Shown: positions 49,753-58,292, counted from the stretch's first letter. The stretch is 64,000 nt of DNA from Gemmiger_A avium (GCA_019114585.1 DXFE01000117.1:1-64000); one strand, 5' to 3'. Numbers and translations: made by a program. The notes: generated by a model not told the origin, from the letters alone.

Positions 49753-50262
49753 ATGATCCCCTGTCTGCGATACGCGGTGCTGATCCTGGCGCTGGCCGCG
49801 GCCGTCTGGCTGGACCAGACCCGGGGCCGCATCCCCAACAAACTGAACCTGACCCTGGCGGCGGCGGCGCTGGTGCTGGCGCTGGCCCAGGGCCGCCCCC
49901 TGTGGGCGCTGGCAGGCTTTGCCGCCGGTACCCTGCTGGGCATGGGCGGCTGGCTGCTGCACCTGTTCCGCGCCGGGGACGCCAAGCTGTTCATGGCGCT
50001 GGGCCTGGCGCTGGGCTGGCGGGGCCTTGTGGGCTGCGCGGCCTGGTCGCTGGTGGTGGGCGCGGCGCTGGGGCTGGGGCTGCTGCTGGTGAAAGGGCAG
50101 CTGGCCGCCCGGCTGGCCCGGGTGGGCCGGTATCTGAAGCTGCTGCTGTTCACCCGCAGCTTCTCCCCCTACGAGCCCGCCCCTGGTACCGAGCGGGAGT
50201 TCCCGTTCGCCTTGTCCATCGCCCTGGGCACCGCCCTGAGCCTGCTGGTGCCGCTGTTCTGA
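49753..50262 (+). CDS. A24-family prepilin peptidase (second, TadV/CpaA-like)
   Basis: This 169-residue membrane protein has the two aspartate motifs of the family, AVWLDQTRGRIPNKL and RAGDAKLFMALG, and five to six helices. The AGDAKL motif is closer to classical TadV/CpaA peptidases than that of the first peptidase in the operon. It starts 3 bp after the phosphatase and is the last pilus gene before the terminator. Confidence 0.88.
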   Translation: MIPCLRYAVLILALAAAVWLDQTRGRIPNKLNLTLAAAALVLALAQGRPLWALAGFAAGTLLGMGGWLLHLFRAGDAKLFMALGLALGWRGLVGCAAWSLVVGAALGLGLLLVKGQLAARLARVGRYLKLLLFTRSFSPYEPAPGTEREFPFALSIALGTALSLLVPLF

Positions 50263-50269
50263 AAACGCA

Positions 50270-50300
50270 AAACGCCTGTCCGGCCGGACAGACGTTTTTT
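50270..50300 (+). terminator. Terminator of the Tad pilus operon
   Basis: AAACG-TGTCCGG pairs with CCGGACA-CGTTT (two unpaired bases on each side), followed by a T-run. Confidence 0.75.
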
Positions 50301-50312
50301 GTATGGAATTTT

Positions 50313-50801
50313 TCAGGCCAGAACCTTGCCTTCCGGGAAGGCGCTGCGGAACACCCTGCGCACCACCGGCCCGGCCAGGATCAGCTGCAGCGGCAGCGCC
50401 ATGAGGAAGTTGCGGGGAATGTTGGTCAGCCAGTTCATGGGTACAGCGGCCCAGTTGCCGGTGTGGAACGCGCCCTCGCAGGCCCCGTACAGGGGCATCA
50501 CCAGCACCATCTGCACCACCATCCCCACCGAGATGCACAGCACCTTTTTCAGGGCGCTGTCCTGGGGTTTGACCAGCCAGCGGAACGCCACATACTTGGC
50601 CACCTTGGAGGCCACAAACCAGTCGCAGCACATGGCAAACATATACGCAAGGGGGAAACCCAGCCAGCCCGCGGCCACCGCATTCAGGCCAAAGCCCCCC
50701 TGCTGCAGCGACACGTTGTAAATTCTCATCCAGAGCACCATCACAAAGCACATCATCACGGTATAGATCAGGCTCTCTCTCTTATTCTGCGGTATAGACA
50801 A
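50313..50801 (-). CDS. DUF2798-family membrane protein
   Basis: This 162-residue protein carries two related pairs of membrane helices, as in DUF2798 proteins (SIPQNKRESLIYTVMMCFVM, GWLGFPLAYMFAMCCDWFVA, then VLCISVGMVVQMVLVM). The function of the family is unknown. The start is taken as TTG at 50801 because family members begin a few residues before the PQNK motif and an AAGGAG site is just upstream; spacing is short (4 bases), so this is not certain. It is convergent with the pilus operon. Confidence 0.75.
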   Translation of the reverse strand: MSIPQNKRESLIYTVMMCFVMVLWMRIYNVSLQQGGFGLNAVAAGWLGFPLAYMFAMCCDWFVASKVAKYVAFRWLVKPQDSALKKVLCISVGMVVQMVLVMPLYGACEGAFHTGNWAAVPMNWLTNIPRNFLMALPLQLILAGPVVRRVFRSAFPEGKVLA

Positions 50802-50848
50802 TTCTCTCCTTTTCTGTGCAGGGCCCGTCCCGGCCCGGTGCGTATGCC

Positions 50849-50878
50849 AGTATAGCACAGAAACGACACGCTTCGTAA
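50849..50878 (-). promoter_or_regulatory. Promoter of the DUF2798 gene
   Basis: On the minus strand TTACGA (50873-50878), 18 bases, TATACT (50849-50854). Confidence 0.5.
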
Positions 50879-50933
50879 TTGTGCGTTATTCTGAACTTTT
50901 TCTCCTATAAAGCCGCGCATTTTCCCCAAAACG

Positions 50934-50968
50934 ACAGCCCGGGCGCACACCGAATGCGCCCGGGCTGT
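50934..50968. terminator. Hairpin after the LRR protein gene
   Basis: ACAGCCCGGGCGCA / TGCGCCCGGGCTGT, a perfect 14-bp stem. On the minus strand CGTTTTGGGG follows, a weak T-run. A similar AGCCCGG-based hairpin lies at the other end of the LRR gene (53821-53847). Confidence 0.6.
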
Positions 50969-51010
50969 TACATGGAAGATTGTTTCTTTTTTATCGTCCG
51001 GCTGGCCGGG

Positions 51011-53779
51011 TTATTCCCCCCGCCGGGCACGCAGCACCAGCACCGCGGCCAGCACCAGCAGCGCCGCCGCGCCGCCTGCCAGCAGCCATACCGGGCCCAT
51101 GCCGGAACCGCTCTCCGGGCCGCTCTGGGCCGGGGCCTCGGCGGTGGGGGCCGGGGTCGCCGTAGCGGTGGGCGCCGGGGTAACCGTGGCGGTGGGCTTC
51201 GGGCTGGGCGTGGCACTCGCCGTGGCGGACGGGGTAGCCGTGGGCCGCACCGCCGCCGGGGCCTTGGTGGGAGACGGCGTCGCCGCGGGCGCCGGGGTCG
51301 GGGTGGGGGTCGCCGGGGCGGCGGTGGGGGCCGGGGCCGGCTCGTTCACCGTCAGGGCCGCCTGGCCCTCCACGCTGGTGTAGCGGCGGCTGTCCGCCGG
51401 CACAAACACCACCGGATAGCTGCCGCCCGCCTGGGGCCGTGTATCCGGCTCTTTCCAGACGAACCGGCCGGGCACGTCGGCCTTGCCGCCGTTCAGGGAA
51501 GCCTGGCTCAGCGCCTGCCCCCGCACCAGCGAGGCGGCGGGCCAGCTGGTCACGGTAACCGTCTTGGGGATGGGGTCCACCTGCTCCAGCGCGGCCTTGC
51601 CGGCGGTAAACAGGGCGGCGGGCAGGCCGGTGCTGTCGGCCGCTTCGATCTCATCCAGCGCGCTCTGCTTCTTCTGGGCCAGCAGCGCCGCGTTTTCCGG
51701 GGTGTACTGCCAGCCGGTCAGTTCGTCGTACACCGCGTTCAGCTGCTGCACTGCCTCCGCCTTTTCCCGGGCCAGCGCCGCGCGGGTGGTCAGCGCCTGG
51801 GCGGCGTCCGGGTCGCAGTAGAACCGGACACCGGCATCCAGGCCGGTCAGCTGCTGTTCCAGGCTGTTCAGCGCGGCTGCATCGGCGGATTTGATCTCCG
51901 TCATCGGCTTGCCGCACCAGTCCGCCGCGCCATTCATCCAGGCCAGGGCCTGCTGCATTTCGTCCAGCCGGTCCAGCCGGTCGGCCACCAGAGCGCGGGC
52001 GGCCGCCGCGGCGGCGCTCTTGTCCTGCGGATTGGTCAGGCCGGTCTTCTCCGCCAGGTTGCTCACAGCTGCCCCGCCTGCCGCGGCCGAAGCCTGGGCG
52101 GCGTATTCGGTGCGCTGGGCCAGCGGCACAAAGCTGTCCAGCCGGGCCAGAATCGCGCTGTGCTCCTTTTCCCAGGCGTCGGCTGTCTGCCGGGCCCGGT
52201 CGGTGCGGGTGGGCACGTCCGCCATAGCCAGCGCGGCGGTGTTCAGCGCCTGCTGCATGGTCTCCTGCACACTGCCCGCCCCTTCGATCGCACTGCGGGC
52301 GGTGTCCGCCGCCCCGGTCAGGGCCGCCCAGTCCTCGGTATAGTAGTCCGCCTCGGTATACCGGGCCTGCAGCGCGGCCACCTGCTCCTTGTAGCCCTGC
52401 TGGATCTCCGCGTTGGACATCCACACCGCGTACAGGGTCACGGTGCCGTTCGGGTCGGCGGTCAGGTTCTTCACCGGCTGCCCGGCAAAGAACTCCGGCT
52501 GCTTGGCCTGCGGGTACCGGGCCCAGCCCAGAAACACCCCTTCGCTGTTGGAAAAGCCGTTTTCCGCCAGATTTGCCGGCGTATCGTACACCGCGGCGGT
52601 GGCCTGGGTATCGCCGCTGCCGCCGTTGCCGTTGTACTGAATGGTATAGGCGTTGGCCTTCCACTGGGCGTACAGGTACACCGCATCCCGGCTGCCGTTC
52701 CCGCCCGCCAGGTTGCGCACCGTCTGGCCGTTGGTGTAGCTGGCGCCGCCGATGCCGTCGGCGTAGGTGTGCCAGGTGTCAAAGGTGTAACCGGTACAGC
52801 TGAAGGCGTTGGGGGTCAGGGCAAACTCCTGGTCATAGACCACCGCCTGATCGGCCATGCTGCCCGTGCCGCCGTTGGCCCGGTAGTACACGGTATAGGG
52901 GTTGGGCACCCACCGGGCATAGACGGTCTGGCCGGTGGCCATGATCACGTCTTTCTCGCCAATGGGTCGGGTGTAGCCCTGGTCGCAGTACCATTCGGTA
53001 CGGTCGTAGCCGGTGCGGGGGTTCTGCTCAAGAAACACCTCCGCCTCCACCGGAAAGTCCGGGATATTGGGCAGGGTCAGGCGGTTCAGCGAGTTGTTGG
53101 CCGCCACAAAGCCGTTGCCCTCCAGCACAGGGTTGTGGCTCATATCCAGCTCGGTCAGCCGGTTGTAGTCGATGTGCAAAAACCGCAGCTTTTTCAGCAT
53201 CGAGGCGTCAAATTGGGTCAGCTGGTTGTCAAAGGTCTCAATAAATACCAGCTCCAGGTTGTGGCTCACGTCCAGCGCCGACAGGAAGTTGTGCCGGCAG
53301 TACAGCTGCTGCAGCTTCGGGTTGCCGGACAGGTCCAGCGTGGTCAGCTGGTTGCGCTCGCAGTTCAGGTCGATGAGTTCAGCGCAGCGGGTCACATCCA
53401 GCGACGTGAGGAAGTTGGTGGCGCAGTACAGATACCGCAGCCGGGTATTGGCCCGCACATCCAGCTTTGTCAGCCGGTTGTTGCTCACATTCAGCGATTC
53501 CAGCGCGGTAAAATGCTCAATGCCGGTCAGATCGGCAATGTTCTGCCCGGACAGGTCCAGTTTGGTCACCGCCGCCAGTTCTTCGGCGGACAGGCTACCG
53601 TCCGCCCCCGCGCCGTTCAGGTTGGCAGGATTTGTCAGCCAGGCGCGGAAATTCGCGTCGGGGAAGTTCTGCGCGCTGATCTCCAGGTCTGCGCCTGCCG
53701 CCAGCACGCCCGCCGGCAGCAGGGTCAGCGCCAGCAGCGCCGCCAGCACCGCACAGAGGGTTTTGTACAGGTTTCTCAT
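51011..53779 (-). CDS. Surface protein with leucine-rich repeats and InlB-type B repeats
   Basis: This 922-residue secreted, membrane-anchored protein has a signal peptide (1-28). Six to seven leucine-rich repeats follow (about 65-265, unit pattern LxYLYCxxNxLTxLDV), then InlB/Listeria-Bacteroides B repeats (about 290-460, with YTVYYRANGGTG, VYLYAQWKANAYTIQYNGNG). A helical region resembling FIVAR/albumin-binding segments covers about 465-740. A Pro/Thr/Ala stalk and a C-terminal helix with RARRGE complete it. No LPXTG sortase motif is seen, so anchoring is probably by the helix. A role in adhesion is inferred. The start at 53779 follows AAGGAG. Confidence 0.85.
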   Translation of the reverse strand: MRNLYKTLCAVLAALLALTLLPAGVLAAGADLEISAQNFPDANFRAWLTNPANLNGAGADGSLSAEELAAVTKLDLSGQNIADLTGIEHFTALESLNVSNNRLTKLDVRANTRLRYLYCATNFLTSLDVTRCAELIDLNCERNQLTTLDLSGNPKLQQLYCRHNFLSALDVSHNLELVFIETFDNQLTQFDASMLKKLRFLHIDYNRLTELDMSHNPVLEGNGFVAANNSLNRLTLPNIPDFPVEAEVFLEQNPRTGYDRTEWYCDQGYTRPIGEKDVIMATGQTVYARWVPNPYTVYYRANGGTGSMADQAVVYDQEFALTPNAFSCTGYTFDTWHTYADGIGGASYTNGQTVRNLAGGNGSRDAVYLYAQWKANAYTIQYNGNGGSGDTQATAAVYDTPANLAENGFSNSEGVFLGWARYPQAKQPEFFAGQPVKNLTADPNGTVTLYAVWMSNAEIQQGYKEQVAALQARYTEADYYTEDWAALTGAADTARSAIEGAGSVQETMQQALNTAALAMADVPTRTDRARQTADAWEKEHSAILARLDSFVPLAQRTEYAAQASAAAGGAAVSNLAEKTGLTNPQDKSAAAAAARALVADRLDRLDEMQQALAWMNGAADWCGKPMTEIKSADAAALNSLEQQLTGLDAGVRFYCDPDAAQALTTRAALAREKAEAVQQLNAVYDELTGWQYTPENAALLAQKKQSALDEIEAADSTGLPAALFTAGKAALEQVDPIPKTVTVTSWPAASLVRGQALSQASLNGGKADVPGRFVWKEPDTRPQAGGSYPVVFVPADSRRYTSVEGQAALTVNEPAPAPTAAPATPTPTPAPAATPSPTKAPAAVRPTATPSATASATPSPKPTATVTPAPTATATPAPTAEAPAQSGPESGSGMGPVWLLAGGAAALLVLAAVLVLRARRGE

Positions 53780-53820
53780 GGGTAGTTTCTCCTTTCCTTG
53801 CAGGGTCAATGATGCAAAAC

Positions 53821-53847
53821 AGCCCGGACGGATAGGCGCCCGGGCTG
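53821..53847. other. Hairpin in the LRR gene leader
   Basis: AGCCCGGACGGATAGGCGCC plus CGGGCT forms an imperfect stem (AGCCCGG / CGGGCT core) in the 5' leader of the LRR gene. It shares the AGCCCGGGCGC core with the hairpin at the gene's 3' end. Confidence 0.45.
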
Positions 53848-54047
53848 CACAGGCGCACCGCAGTTTTTACGCGCCGCGACCGCCATTTATTGCAAAAGGT
53901 AAAATTTTTCACATTTCTTTAATTTTGTACCATATTTTTAAACCTTGTCCATGGACTATTCGCCCCTGATCCGCAAAGTGTGGTATACTGAAGAAAACCG
54001 ACCGCCACACACCGGGGCCGCGGCCCCCCAACAAGGAGAAAACGGTT

Positions 54048-54794
54048 ATGAAACATCTGCTGGAAATCTGCGTGGACTCGCTGGAATCCGCCCTGGCTGC
54101 CCAGGAGGGCGGGGCCGACCGGCTGGAACTGTGCGGGCATCTGCTGATCGGCGGCACCACCCCGTCCCTGGGGCTGGTGCGGCAGGTACTGCGGCAGGTG
54201 CAGATCCCGGTAAACGTGCTGATCCGGCCCCGGTTCGGGGATTTCTGTTTCACCCCCTCGGAAAAAGAGACCACCCTCTGGGAGATCGAACAGTGCCGGG
54301 CGCTGGGCGCCGGCGGTGTGGTGCTGGGGGCGCTGCTGCCGGACGGCAGCCTGGACACCGATTTTCTGGCCCGGTGCATCGCCGCCTCCGGCGGGGGGCG
54401 CCATACCCTGCACCGGGCGTTCGACGTCTGCCGGGACCCCTTTGAGGCGCTGGAGCAGGCGGTGGAACTGGGCTTTGACACCATCCTGACCTCCGGCCAG
54501 CAGGCCCGGGCGGAGCAGGGCATCGACCTGCTGGCCCGCCTGACCGAGCAGGCCGCGGGGCGGATCGCCATTCTGGCGGGCAGTGGCGTGGGGCCGGATA
54601 ACCTGGCGCGGCTGGCGGATGCCGGGGTGCGGCAGTTCCATTTTTCGGCCAAGCGCAGCGTGCCCGGCCCGATGGAGTTCCGGCGGGAGGGTGTGCCCAT
54701 GGGGCTGCCGGTGGCGGACGAATACCGCCGCGAATACACCGACCCGGATCTGGTACGCCGGGCCAAACAGGTCCTGAATTCCCTGCCGGACTGA
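54048..54794 (+). CDS. cutC: CutC-family protein
   Basis: This 248-residue TIM-barrel protein has the CutC signatures LEICVDSLESALAAQEGGAD, RLELCG, NVLIRPRFGDFCF, GVVLGAL, TLHRAFDV and ILTSGQQ. The family was linked to copper tolerance in E. coli, but its actual enzymatic role is not settled. AAGGAG precedes the ATG, and a TATACT -10 box lies at 53984-53989. Monocistronic. Confidence 0.93.
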   Translation: MKHLLEICVDSLESALAAQEGGADRLELCGHLLIGGTTPSLGLVRQVLRQVQIPVNVLIRPRFGDFCFTPSEKETTLWEIEQCRALGAGGVVLGALLPDGSLDTDFLARCIAASGGGRHTLHRAFDVCRDPFEALEQAVELGFDTILTSGQQARAEQGIDLLARLTEQAAGRIAILAGSGVGPDNLARLADAGVRQFHFSAKRSVPGPMEFRREGVPMGLPVADEYRREYTDPDLVRRAKQVLNSLPD

Positions 54795-54886
54795 CCTGCC
54801 GCCCAAATTCAACCGGCAAAGCAACCAAATCTATCACAGTGTTTTTGTGCATATACCCAGTATTGTCAAATCTTCTTCATAATTTG

Positions 54887-54915
54887 TTGACAATTCGTGC
54901 ACATATTGGTACGCT
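54887..54915 (+). promoter_or_regulatory. Promoter of the licT-PTS operon
   Basis: TTGACA (54887-54892), 17 bases, TACGCT (54910-54915). It lies 15 bp before the RAT element. Confidence 0.6.
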
Positions 54916-54930
54916 TAAACTGTAAAAACT

Positions 54931-54958
54931 GGGTTGTTACTGTTCGGCAGGCAAGACC
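54931..54958 (+). promoter_or_regulatory. RAT (ribonucleic antiterminator) element
   Basis: The 28-base segment contains GGGTTGTTACTG and GCAGGCAAGACC, matching the LicT/SacT-type RAT consensus (GGxTTGTTACTG ... GCAGGCAAxACC). Binding of the dephosphorylated-PRD1, active antiterminator would stabilise this hairpin and prevent the overlapping terminator from forming. Confidence 0.9.
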
Positions 54959-55026
54959 ATGTTCAAAACTGGTTCCACGGGCCCACGCCTTTGGAATAGT
55001 TTTGAATGCGGTCTTTTTCTTTTTCT
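54955..55026 (+). terminator. Regulated terminator overlapping the RAT
   Basis: GACC (54955-54958, shared with the RAT) and TTCAAAACT pair with AGTTTTGAA and GGTC (ending 55013), followed by TTTTTCTTTTT. RAT and terminator are mutually exclusive, giving classical LicT-type control. Confidence 0.88.
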
Positions 55027-55046
55027 GCCAGCGAGGTCGGGGGAGC

Positions 55047-55880
55047 ATGCAGGTCATAAAATGTATCAATAATAATGTGGTATCCTGCCGCGACGGCAAG
55101 GGCCATGAGATGATCGCCATGGGGCGGGGGCTGGGCTTTGCGCTGCGGCCCGGGGATGAAGTGGACGAGGAAAAGGTGGAAAAGCTGTTCCGGATGCAGA
55201 CGCCGGACGATGCCCGCCGCCTGACCGATCTGTTCTCTACCCTGCCGCCCCGGCAGATTGAGCTGTGCAGCCTGATCGTGGACCGGGCCACCCGGGACCT
55301 GGGGCGCAAGCTCAGCCCCAGCGTATACCTGACCCTGACCGATCACATCTGCTTTGCCATCGACCGGATGCGCAGCGGCACCACCTTCCAGAACACCCTG
55401 CTGGCGGAGGTGCGCACCTTTTACCCCCGGGAGTACACGGTGGGCAAATACGCGCTGGAGCTGCTGGCCCAGGAACTGGACGTGCATTTCCCCGATGACG
55501 AGGCCGCCAACATCGCGCTGCATCTGGTGAATGCCGAGTACGAAAACTCCATCAGCGACACCCTGCGGATCACCCAGACGCTGCACGACATCCTTTCCAC
55601 CCTGACAGGATGGCCCCGCCTGCATCTGGACACCGCCAGCGGTTTTTACGACGAGTTCACCGTGCACCTGAAATTTCTGGTGCTGCGGGCGTTTTCCGGC
55701 AACGGGCAGCCCCGGGGTGACGAGGGGTTTGTGGCGTCGGTGCGCCGGTGTTATCCGGACGAATTCCACTGCGCCCAGCAGATCATCGAGGGGCTGGAAC
55801 GCCGCACCGGCAATTCCCTGCCCGCGGAGGAACAGGCCTATCTGGCCGCCAGCCTGCACCGAACCTGCCGGCTGGTATAA
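55047..55880 (+). CDS. licT: BglG/LicT-family transcriptional antiterminator
   Basis: This 277-residue regulator has an N-terminal RNA-binding CAT domain (residues 1-58, IKCINNNVVSCRDGKGHEMI, MGRGLGF). Two PTS-regulation domains follow: PRD1 about 65-170 with His in LTDHICFAIDR and ANIALHLVNAE, and PRD2 about 172-277 with His in VHLKFLVLR and SLHRTCR. Phosphorylation by EI/HPr/EII controls RNA binding. The start at 55047 follows GGGGGAG. The RAT directly upstream implies autoregulation, and the PTS genes follow in the same operon. Confidence 0.94.
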   Translation: MQVIKCINNNVVSCRDGKGHEMIAMGRGLGFALRPGDEVDEEKVEKLFRMQTPDDARRLTDLFSTLPPRQIELCSLIVDRATRDLGRKLSPSVYLTLTDHICFAIDRMRSGTTFQNTLLAEVRTFYPREYTVGKYALELLAQELDVHFPDDEAANIALHLVNAEYENSISDTLRITQTLHDILSTLTGWPRLHLDTASGFYDEFTVHLKFLVLRAFSGNGQPRGDEGFVASVRRCYPDEFHCAQQIIEGLERRTGNSLPAEEQAYLAASLHRTCRLV

Positions 55881-55907
55881 GCACATGTGAGAGAAGCGGA
55901 GGAGACC

Positions 55908-56402
55908 ATGGGTATTTTCGACAAGCTGTTTGCCAAGAAATCGAACGACATTACGCTGGGCGCGCCGGTAGCCGGCGAGGCCGTGGCGCTGAGCCAGGTG
56001 AGCGACCCCACCTTTGGGGAGGAGATCCTGGGCAAGGGGGTGGCGATCCGCCCCGCCTCGAACCGGGTGGTGGCCCCCTGCGACGCCACCGTGGACCTGA
56101 TGTTTGACACCGGCCACGCGGTAAGCCTGAAAGCCGACTGCGGCGCCGAGGTGCTGATCCATGTGGGGCTGGAGACGGTCTCCCTGGCGGGGCAGCACTT
56201 CACCATCCACGCCAAGACCGGCGACCATGTGACCGCCGGCCAGCTGCTGATCGAGTTTGACCGGGAGGCGATCGCCGCGGCCGGGTTCAACACCATCACC
56301 CCCATTGTGATCTGCAACACCGCGGATTTTGCGTCGGTGACCGCCGCGGCCCAGGGCCCGGTGCAGGAGGGCGCCCCGGTGCTGACCCTGGTAAAACCGT
56401 AA
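55908..56402 (+). CDS. PTS glucose-type EIIA component
   Basis: This 164-residue phosphocarrier of the EIIA-Glc family has H85 in EVLIHVGLETV, the phosphate-accepting position, and other family marks GKGVAIRP, DATVDLMFDTGHAVSL and GDHVTAGQLLIEFD. It receives phosphate from HPr and gives it to the EIIB domain of a glucose/GlcNAc-type permease, presumably the EIICB encoded downstream. GGAGG precedes the ATG. Confidence 0.93.
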   Translation: MGIFDKLFAKKSNDITLGAPVAGEAVALSQVSDPTFGEEILGKGVAIRPASNRVVAPCDATVDLMFDTGHAVSLKADCGAEVLIHVGLETVSLAGQHFTIHAKTGDHVTAGQLLIEFDREAIAAAGFNTITPIVICNTADFASVTAAAQGPVQEGAPVLTLVKP

Positions 56403-56414
56403 GGAGGGATCGCC

Positions 56415-58028
56415 ATGTACGAGGGTACCGGCAAACCGGTATTTGCGGGGGTGGCCATCGGGCCGGTGCAGCTGTACCGCCCCGCCCAGCGCCAGCTGCC
56501 CGCGAGCAGCGGCGATCCGGCGGCGGAGCAGGCGCTGTTTGACGCCGCCCGGGAAACCGCCCGCACGCAGCTGAGCGAACTGTACGAAAAGACCCTGCAG
56601 GAGATCGGCGAAGAACAGGCCATGATCCTGGACGTACAGATCATGATGCTGGACGACGAAGATTTTCTCACCGGCGTGCGGGAGCGCATCGCCGCCGGGG
56701 ACAGCGCGGCCCGGGCTGCCCGGGACGCCGGGGAGGAGTTCAGCGCCGCCTTTGCCGCGCTGGACGACCCCTATATGCAGGCCCGGGCGGTGGACATCCG
56801 GGATATGGCCGAGCGGGTGGTGACCATCCTGTGCGGCGGCGACGGCGGGATCCGGATAACCCGGCCCTGCATCCTGGTGGCCGAAGACCTGACCCCCAGC
56901 GAGACGGTGCAGCTGCCCCGGGAGAAGATCCTGGCCTTTGTGACCCGCCAGGGTTCCGCCAACAGCCATATCGCGGTGCTGGCGCGGATCCTGAACATCC
57001 CGTCGCTGGTGCAGGCGTCCCTGGAACTGGACGGGGCGCTGGACGGCAAAACCATGATCGTGGACGGTTTCACCGGCCGCTATTATATCGACCCGGACGA
57101 GGCCACCCTGGCCGCCATGACCGCCAGGCGGGACGAAGCCGCCCAGGCCCGGCAGCAGCTGGAAGCCTACCGGGGGGTGCCCACCGTGTCCCGCAGCGGG
57201 CGGCGCATCCAGCTGCTGGCCAACATCGGCAGCCCGGAGGACGTGCCCGCCGTACTGGAGGGGGACGCCGAGGGCGTGGGCCTGCTGCGCAGTGAATTCA
57301 TGTATCTGGGCCGGGACGCCCTGCCCACCGAGGAGGAGCTGTTTGAGGGCTACCGCCGGGTGGTAGAGCAGCTGGGCGGCCGCCCGCTGGTGATCCGCAC
57401 GCTGGACATCGGCGCGGACAAACAGGCGGACTACCTGGGCCTGGACAAGGAAGAAAACCCCGCCCTGGGTTACCGGGGCATCCGCATCTGCCTGACGCGG
57501 GAGGACATCTTCCGCCCCCAGATGCGGGCGATCTACCGGGCCAGCGCCTTTGGGCCGGTAAGCGTGATGTTCCCCATGATCATCTCGGTGCAGGAGGTGC
57601 GCCGCATCAAGGCGTTCTGTGCCCGCATCCAGGAGGAACTGGCCGCCGAGGGCGTGCCGGTGGGGCAGGTGGAGCTGGGCATCATGATCGAGACCCCGGC
57701 CGCCGCCGTGATCAGCGCCGACCTGGCCAAAGAGGTGCAGTTCTTCAGCGTGGGCACCAACGACCTGACCCAGTACACCCTGGCCATTGACCGGCAGAAC
57801 GCCAGGCTGGACGAATTCTACGACCCCCATCATCCCGCAGTGCTGGCGCTGCTGCGCACCATCGTGGAGAACGCCCACGCGGCGGGTATCTGGGCGGGCA
57901 TCTGCGGCGAACTGGGCGCGGACCCCACCCTGACCGAGACCTTCCTGCAGATGGGCTACGACGAACTGTCCGTTTCCCCCGGCCGCGTGCTGGAACTGAG
58001 AAAAATCATCTGTGAAAGCGAGGTATAA
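56415..58028 (+). CDS. ptsI: PTS enzyme I (phosphoenolpyruvate-protein phosphotransferase)
   Basis: This 537-residue enzyme has a swivelling phosphohistidine domain with the active His (H185) in QGSANSHIAVLARI. The PEP-binding barrel contains GVGLLRSEFMYL, ALGYRGIRICL, MIETPAAAVI, FSVGTNDLTQYTLAIDR and the catalytic Cys in GICGELGAD. It starts the PTS cascade by phosphorylating HPr with PEP. It is slightly shorter than E. coli EI, as usual for Firmicutes. AAGGAGG precedes the ATG. Confidence 0.96.
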   Translation: MYEGTGKPVFAGVAIGPVQLYRPAQRQLPASSGDPAAEQALFDAARETARTQLSELYEKTLQEIGEEQAMILDVQIMMLDDEDFLTGVRERIAAGDSAARAARDAGEEFSAAFAALDDPYMQARAVDIRDMAERVVTILCGGDGGIRITRPCILVAEDLTPSETVQLPREKILAFVTRQGSANSHIAVLARILNIPSLVQASLELDGALDGKTMIVDGFTGRYYIDPDEATLAAMTARRDEAAQARQQLEAYRGVPTVSRSGRRIQLLANIGSPEDVPAVLEGDAEGVGLLRSEFMYLGRDALPTEEELFEGYRRVVEQLGGRPLVIRTLDIGADKQADYLGLDKEENPALGYRGIRICLTREDIFRPQMRAIYRASAFGPVSVMFPMIISVQEVRRIKAFCARIQEELAAEGVPVGQVELGIMIETPAAAVISADLAKEVQFFSVGTNDLTQYTLAIDRQNARLDEFYDPHHPAVLALLRTIVENAHAAGIWAGICGELGADPTLTETFLQMGYDELSVSPGRVLELRKIICESEV

Positions 58029-58031
58029 CCC

Positions 58032-58292
58032 GTGAAAGAGATCCGATACACCATCACCGATCCGCTGGGGCTGCATGCCCGTCCCGCCGGGCTGCTGGTC
58101 AAGGAGGCCGCCTCCCATGCCTGCGCCGTGACCATCGCGGCAAACGGCGGCGCGGCCGTGGACGCCAAGCGCATCCTGGGCGTGATGAAGCTGGCCGCCA
58201 AGCAGGGCATGGAACTGACCCTGACCTTTGACGGCGCCGACGAGGAGGCCGCCGCCGCGTCCATGGAGGCGTTCCTCAAGGCAAACCTGTAA
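58032..58292 (+). CDS. ptsH: HPr phosphocarrier protein lacking the regulatory serine
   Basis: This 86-residue HPr has H15 in GLHARPAG, which takes phosphate from EI. The region around the second, regulatory site reads DAKRILGVMKLAA, whereas Firmicutes HPr usually has KSIMGVM with Ser46. The serine is replaced by arginine (R47 here), so HPr kinase could not phosphorylate this protein there and it should not act as a CcpA co-repressor. It starts 3 bp after ptsI. A repeat-rich segment follows before the EIICB gene. Confidence 0.94.
   Translation: MKEIRYTITDPLGLHARPAGLLVKEAASHACAVTIAANGGAAVDAKRILGVMKLAAKQGMELTLTFDGADEEAAAASMEAFLKANL

Noticed and set aside
51011..51130. LPXTG sortase anchor at the end of the LRR protein
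   Set aside because: The stalk is followed by a helix and RARRGE, but no LPXTG-like pentapeptide is visible, so only membrane anchoring is supported.
50879..53785. A 968-codon plus-strand frame opposite the LRR gene
   Set aside because: Gly/Arg/His/Val-rich shadow. The minus strand encodes a signal peptide, LRRs and B repeats.
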